In this document: positions 61,221-64,000 of the stretch, one piece after another
How positions within the stretch are numbered: the first letter of the stretch is position 1
How the letters are laid out: every line of letters begins with the position of its first letter
Source: a bacterium
Lineage (GTDB): Bacteria; Cyanobacteriota; Vampirovibrionia; Obscuribacterales; Obscuribacteraceae
Reading direction: 5' to 3'
DNA length: 64,000 nt
NCBI GenBank assembly: GCA_018062085.1
Contig: JAGOSY010000020.1
Location: 39,191-103,190, forward strand
Program-made: the position numbers and the translations under genes
Notes under the pieces: generated by a model
Database searches by the model: none
The model's input: only the letters and a program-made list of their open reading frames with translations
What the model was told of the DNA's origin: nothing

Positions 61221-61784
61221 ATGTCACTGTCGCACGCGATTCTTGGCTTTCTGCGCCAACAACCGCAAACTGGATACACTCTTAAAAACGAGCACTTCGA
61301 CAAAAGTGTTGCCTATTTCTGGCCGGCGGACCAAACACAGATCTATAAGACCCTCGACAAGCTAGTTGAGCAGGGCTTTGCTACGAGCGAAATTGAATTT
61401 CAGTCTGATCGCCCCAATCGTAAAGTTTATACGATTACCAAGCAAGGGAAAGTAGAGCTGGAGCGGTGGTTGAGCGAAGTGATAGAGCCGCCAATGTACA
61501 GAGACCCGCTGTTGGTGCAGTTATTCTTTAGCGATTTCATTGATCGCGAAACTATGATCACTGTGCTCAAAAGCGCCAAGGTCAAGCATGAAGAATGTTT
61601 GGCTGCACTAAAGGCCATTGATATTCCGGTTGTGTCAAAGTGTTCTGACTACGAGCAGTTGGCTGGTCGCCTAACCCTTGAACTCGGATTTAAATCAAAG
61701 CAAGCGTATATAGAGTGGTTGGACGAGGCTATTGAAGCCATCAAAGCTATGGAGAAGAAGTCTAAGCGCGCCGCTAAGCGCTAG
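61221..61784 (+). CDS. PadR family transcriptional regulator
   Basis: A 187-residue protein with the PadR winged helix at the N-terminus (MSLSHAILGFLRQQPQTGYT, IYKTLDKLVEQGFATSEIEF, RKVYTITKQGKVELERWL) and a C-terminal helical dimerisation part (residues 90-187). The start ATG 61221 is supported by GGGGAG seven bases upstream; an in-frame GTG five codons earlier is not. It represses or senses small aromatic or other ligands in this family. Two matching operators flank it, so it likely regulates itself and the carotenoid oxygenase gene. Confidence 0.93.
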   Translation: MSLSHAILGFLRQQPQTGYTLKNEHFDKSVAYFWPADQTQIYKTLDKLVEQGFATSEIEFQSDRPNRKVYTITKQGKVELERWLSEVIEPPMYRDPLLVQLFFSDFIDRETMITVLKSAKVKHEECLAALKAIDIPVVSKCSDYEQLAGRLTLELGFKSKQAYIEWLDEAIEAIKAMEKKSKRAAKR

Positions 61785-61885
61785 GTCAAGGCTACAGCTT
61801 TCGCTCGATAGATTTGGTTCGATAACTTCCGGGGCATTTTGTTAAACCATTGTAATATTGGATGTGCCTAGTATTGTACTTTTCT

Positions 61886-61907
61886 GATATAGGAGTAGTC
61901 TTATATC
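61886..61907. promoter_or_regulatory. PadR operator candidate, site 2
   Basis: GATATAGGAGTAGTCTTATA is part of an imperfect palindrome (61886-61907) that matches site 1 at ATATAGGAG and TCxTAT. It lies 83 bases before the carotenoid oxygenase start, in a position to cover its promoter. Confidence 0.7.
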
Positions 61908-61990
61908 GATCAAGTCTGTCAGTGGCAGATTCTGATAGCAAGTTTTGAAGAGTTTTAGTAAGCGGCCGGTTTCGCTAGGGGGTAATGAGT

Positions 61991-63409
61991 ATGGCAATTA
62001 AGGAGAAGGCAGTGGATAGAGCCGCCGAGAAGACTACTGAAAAGTCCACCGATAAATTGACAGACAAATTGGCCGTAAATCCCTTTCTCGTGGCTAATTT
62101 CGCCCCAGTAGCCGATGAAAATGTTATTTCTGACTTGGCTGTTACCGGCACTATCCCGGAGGAGTTAGAGGGGCGTTTCTTGCGTATTGGCCCTAACCCT
62201 TCGTCGAAGCCGAATCCTAAGCAATATCATTGGTTTTTGGGCACTGGCATGGTGCATGGAGTGCGTTTGAAGGGTGGCAAGGCTGAGTGGTACAGAAACA
62301 ACTATGTCTTGACCGACAACGCTGCTCGCGATTTGAAGCGCAAGCAATTGCCCTACCCGCGCAAAACCCACGGTGGAAGTGTGAACACTAATGTGCTCAA
62401 CATTGGTGGCGAACTTTATGCTTTGGTTGAGGCCGGCGCTCTGCCGATGAAACTAGACGGCAATTTACAGACTACGGCTTATAGCGATTTCGATGGAACA
62501 TTGAAAGGCGCTTTCAGTGCCCATCCGCGCCGAGATCCAGTTACTGGTGAGTTGCATGTTCTTGCCTATCAACCTGGCAAGAGGTACATTGAATATTTGG
62601 TTGTAGACAAAGCAGGAAGGTCTCGCAACGCCGCACAAATTGACGCGCCGCATCAGCCAATGATTCACGATACTGCTATCACACCATCGTTTGTGGTTGT
62701 GCTTGATTTGCCTATGACATTTGATCTTGTCGCTGCGGTCAGTGGTAAGTTTCCGTATGCGTGGAATCGCAAGCAGCAAGCGCGTATTGGCTTGTTGCCC
62801 CGCAGCGGTGATGTTGCTGCGATGCGCTGGTTTGAAGCGCCATTATGCTACGTCTATCACATCATGAATGCTTACGAAGATGACGGCAGAGTTGTTGTTG
62901 ACGTGGTTAAGAACTCGACCTACTTTGATGCTGCAGCGGCTAAGCGCGACCAAATTCCCTTCACTCTTGTGCGCTGGGTGCTAGATTTGCAAACTGGCAA
63001 ACTCTCTGAAACTCAGCTTGCTGAGCAATCAGTGGAGTTTCCGCGTTTAAACGATAGTAGAGTCGGCCTGAATTATCGCTTTGGCTATACTGCTCAATTC
63101 ACTGGTGATCTCAAGTTTGGCTCTGCTTACAAACATGATTTGATCAGTGGTGAGACTCTGACCCATGAATTTGGTTTAGGAAGAGCGACAATGGAGCCGG
63201 TTTTTGTGGCCAAAGCAAATGCAATCGCTGAAGATGAGGGTTGGCTCTTATCTTATGTATATGATCAAAATACCAACAGAACTGATGTTGTGATTTTAGA
63301 CGCGCAGGACTTTGAGGCTGCTCCAGTCGCTACTATTCATCTGCCTGTGCGTGTGCCTTTCGGCTTCCACGGCAACTGGGTAGCTGATTGCGATTTGAAC
63401 ACGCCTTAA
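61991..63409 (+). CDS. Carotenoid oxygenase (RPE65/CCD family)
   Basis: A 472-residue non-haem iron dioxygenase that cleaves carotenoids or similar polyenes. The four iron-binding histidines are all present: His178 (SAHPRR), His226 (MIHDTA), His290 (YHIMNAYED) and His460 (GFHGNWV). NPKQYHWFLGTGMVHGVRLK is the first propeller strand. ATG 61991 was chosen because GGGGG lies eight bases upstream; ATG 61985 is too close. The first 30 residues are Lys/Thr-rich and disordered. No carotenoid biosynthesis gene is nearby, so substrate may be imported or lignin-like stilbenes. Confidence 0.93.
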   Translation: MAIKEKAVDRAAEKTTEKSTDKLTDKLAVNPFLVANFAPVADENVISDLAVTGTIPEELEGRFLRIGPNPSSKPNPKQYHWFLGTGMVHGVRLKGGKAEWYRNNYVLTDNAARDLKRKQLPYPRKTHGGSVNTNVLNIGGELYALVEAGALPMKLDGNLQTTAYSDFDGTLKGAFSAHPRRDPVTGELHVLAYQPGKRYIEYLVVDKAGRSRNAAQIDAPHQPMIHDTAITPSFVVVLDLPMTFDLVAAVSGKFPYAWNRKQQARIGLLPRSGDVAAMRWFEAPLCYVYHIMNAYEDDGRVVVDVVKNSTYFDAAAAKRDQIPFTLVRWVLDLQTGKLSETQLAEQSVEFPRLNDSRVGLNYRFGYTAQFTGDLKFGSAYKHDLISGETLTHEFGLGRATMEPVFVAKANAIAEDEGWLLSYVYDQNTNRTDVVILDAQDFEAAPVATIHLPVRVPFGFHGNWVADCDLNTP

Positions 63410-63591
63410 TCTGAATGCACCCTAGCTAGTTCGAATCATCGTTTTTTGTTTTTCAAAGTTGTCATTTTTTCTTCAAAAAATATGACAGCTTTGGAAACTG
63501 TGCGCGGAGAGATAGCGCGAGAGTAGAAATAGCGGATTTCGCCAGTCACTATTTATTTCGCAACAAAAATGGCGATTGAAGAAAAAGATCG
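63410..63591. other. Intergenic region with dispersed hairpin
   Basis: It holds dispersed hairpin copy 3 (63450-63499), about 40 bases after the carotenoid oxygenase stop. No gene is seen. Confidence 0.6.
63450..63499. repeat. Dispersed hairpin element, copy 3
   Basis: TTTTTCAAAGTTGTCA (63450-63465) pairs with TGACAGCTTTGGAAAC (63484-63499), with two wobble pairs and one end mismatch. A T6/A6 inner stem and a CTTC loop match the plan of copies 1 and 2. It follows the carotenoid oxygenase stop. Confidence 0.75.
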
Positions 63592-63620
63592 TTGACAAAG
63601 TAGAAGCTCGCCGTTAACCT
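63592..63620 (+). promoter_or_regulatory. Promoter of the leucine-rich leader
   Basis: TTGACA (63592-63597) is a consensus -35. A 17-base spacer leads to TAACCT (63615-63620) as -10. The transcript would begin near 63627, about 15 bases before the leader ATG. Confidence 0.65.
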
Positions 63621-63641
63621 TCAACAAGTTACCGCTTTGGA

Positions 63642-63686
63642 ATGCAACCGCAGAAATGCTTTTACTTGCTTCTACTACTCTTATAG
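63642..63686 (+). CDS. Leader peptide with six consecutive leucines
   Basis: A 14-residue frame, MQPQKCFYLLLLLL, from ATG 63642 to TAG 63686. The leucine codons are six in a row and of five different types (TTG, CTT, CTA, CTA, CTC, TTA). This is the hallmark of transcription attenuation by charged tRNA-Leu. No strong Shine-Dalgarno is seen (TTGG just before). It is followed by an antiterminator-capable segment and a terminator. Confidence 0.7.
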   Translation: MQPQKCFYLLLLLL

Positions 63687-63725
63687 CTAACGCCGCTGAC
63701 CGACGCCGCCGCGAGTTCTCACCGA

Positions 63726-63811
63726 ACCCGGGGCATCGAATTGCATAGCTAATAAGCTAATAAGCGCAACAAGACTGTCATCCCTGGGTTAATCACCCGG
63801 GGATTTTTTTT
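63726..63811 (+). promoter_or_regulatory. Attenuator: antiterminator strand and intrinsic terminator
   Basis: The terminator is a ten-pair stem (63780-63789 with 63795-63804) followed by eight T's. An upstream copy of the right arm, ACCCGGGG (63726-63733), can pair with CCCTGGGT of the left arm, giving an exclusive antiterminator. This is the 2:3 versus 3:4 arrangement of amino-acid operons. Readthrough would allow the gene at 63875. Confidence 0.7.
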
Positions 63812-63874
63812 GCTATAGCCCATCAAATGTTAGCCCATAGCCAACCGCTCAACCCACTGTAAAAGGAAAGACAA

Positions 63875-64000
63875 ATGACCCTAACTGCTCAAACCGAGAT
63901 TAATACAGCAAAAGTAACTGCTAAATCTGGCAAGCCGCAGCGCATGGCTAATCCTGAAGGCGTTTCTCCTTTGGCCTTTGTCCTTGATGAGCACAGCTTG
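63875..64000 (+). CDS. Partial gene under leucine-type attenuation
   Basis: The first 42 codons of a gene that runs off the right edge. ATG 63875 has AAGGA eight bases upstream. The residues (MTLTAQTEINTAKVTAKSGK, then PEGVSPLAFVLDEHSL) do not identify a family. The upstream leader suggests a leucine or branched-chain biosynthesis enzyme, or a leucine-related transporter or synthetase; that is inferred from the regulation only. Confidence 0.75.
   Translation, partial: MTLTAQTEINTAKVTAKSGKPQRMANPEGVSPLAFVLDEHSL

Noticed and set aside
63592..63875. T-box, TPP, cobalamin or SAM riboswitch in the leader
   Set aside because: No conserved T-box or riboswitch core was recognised; a leucine run plus terminator explains the structure better.
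1..64000. tRNA, rRNA or tmRNA genes
   Set aside because: No segment with a convincing tRNA T-arm (GTTCGAATC) and matching acceptor stem, or rRNA-like text, was seen by eye; short degenerate copies could be missed.

Overview
No rRNA, tRNA, CRISPR array or insertion sequence was seen in this window, so the organism can only be inferred. It looks like a chromosomal segment of a free-living, non-photosynthetic heterotroph of mid GC. The signs are a ClpC-type unfoldase, many Sec-exported TPR proteins, MshEN-plus-TPR proteins, a polymorphic-toxin-like pre-toxin region, aerobic beta-oxidation genes and a carotenoid oxygenase. This mix recalls the non-photosynthetic cyanobacterial sister lineage (Vampirovibrionia/Melainabacteria, Obscuribacter-like). 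That assignment is inference and rests on style of gene content, not on a marker gene.

Layout. 0-1.4 kb: a partial exported protein and a MazF-like toxin with a ribbon-helix-helix antitoxin behind a palindromic operator. 1.4-4.7 kb: two tandem GT-C-like membrane glycosyltransferases. 4.8-5.8 kb: a chimeric protein with an annexin-like segment and the C-terminal half of a PHB-depolymerase/LpqC-type hydrolase. 5.8-10.7 kb: three copies of a small membrane-protein family, with a polymorphic-toxin-like gene and two possible immunity genes between copies 1 and 2. 11.1-13.8 kb: clpC with a clear terminator. 13.9-20.7 kb: scattered housekeeping and small accessory genes (TPR lipoprotein, LOG-type hydrolase, HAD phosphatase, a TA-like pair, DUF4261-like protein, exported head-GIN-like protein). 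21-29.7 kb: a GH130 phosphorylase, a long-chain acyl-CoA ligase, and divergent from it a patatin-thiolase-FadB operon. 30-33.8 kb: a 34-residue-repeat protein, an exported protein, and a DUF3800 gene coupled to a possible RNase-toxin-like gene. 34.4-42.4 kb: an ABC transporter with GH144, GH1 and a six-hairpin glycosidase, apparently a beta-glucan processing locus. 42.7-51.9 kb: nucleotide hydrolase, flavin reductase, copper P-type ATPase, S41 protease, MshEN/TPR protein, YiiX-like amidase. 52-63.9 kb: a possible leaderless small ORF, a degenerate satellite, TPR paralogues (one split by a frameshift), YceI, a disulfide oxidoreductase, PadR with a carotenoid oxygenase, and at the end a leader with the hallmarks of leucine attenuation.

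How the genes fit together. The 25-29.7 kb operon plus the divergent acyl-CoA ligase make a route from lipid ester hydrolysis through fatty-acid activation to beta-oxidation. The 34-42 kb genes would degrade beta-1,2- or related glucans to glucose, and the nearby GH130 enzyme suggests phosphorolysis of mannosides. PadR probably controls itself and the neighbouring carotenoid oxygenase, because two near-identical operators precede them. The beta-oxidation and glycosidase genes have G/C-rich third positions, unlike the AT-richer accessory genes, and this produces long spurious antisense reading frames.

The observations most worth checking are the leucine-type attenuator at the right edge, a dispersed family of about 50-bp hairpins at gene 3' ends (three copies), the degenerate satellite near 53 kb, the paired PadR operators, the toxin locus inside the triplicated membrane-protein array, and the DUF3800/RNase-like pair.
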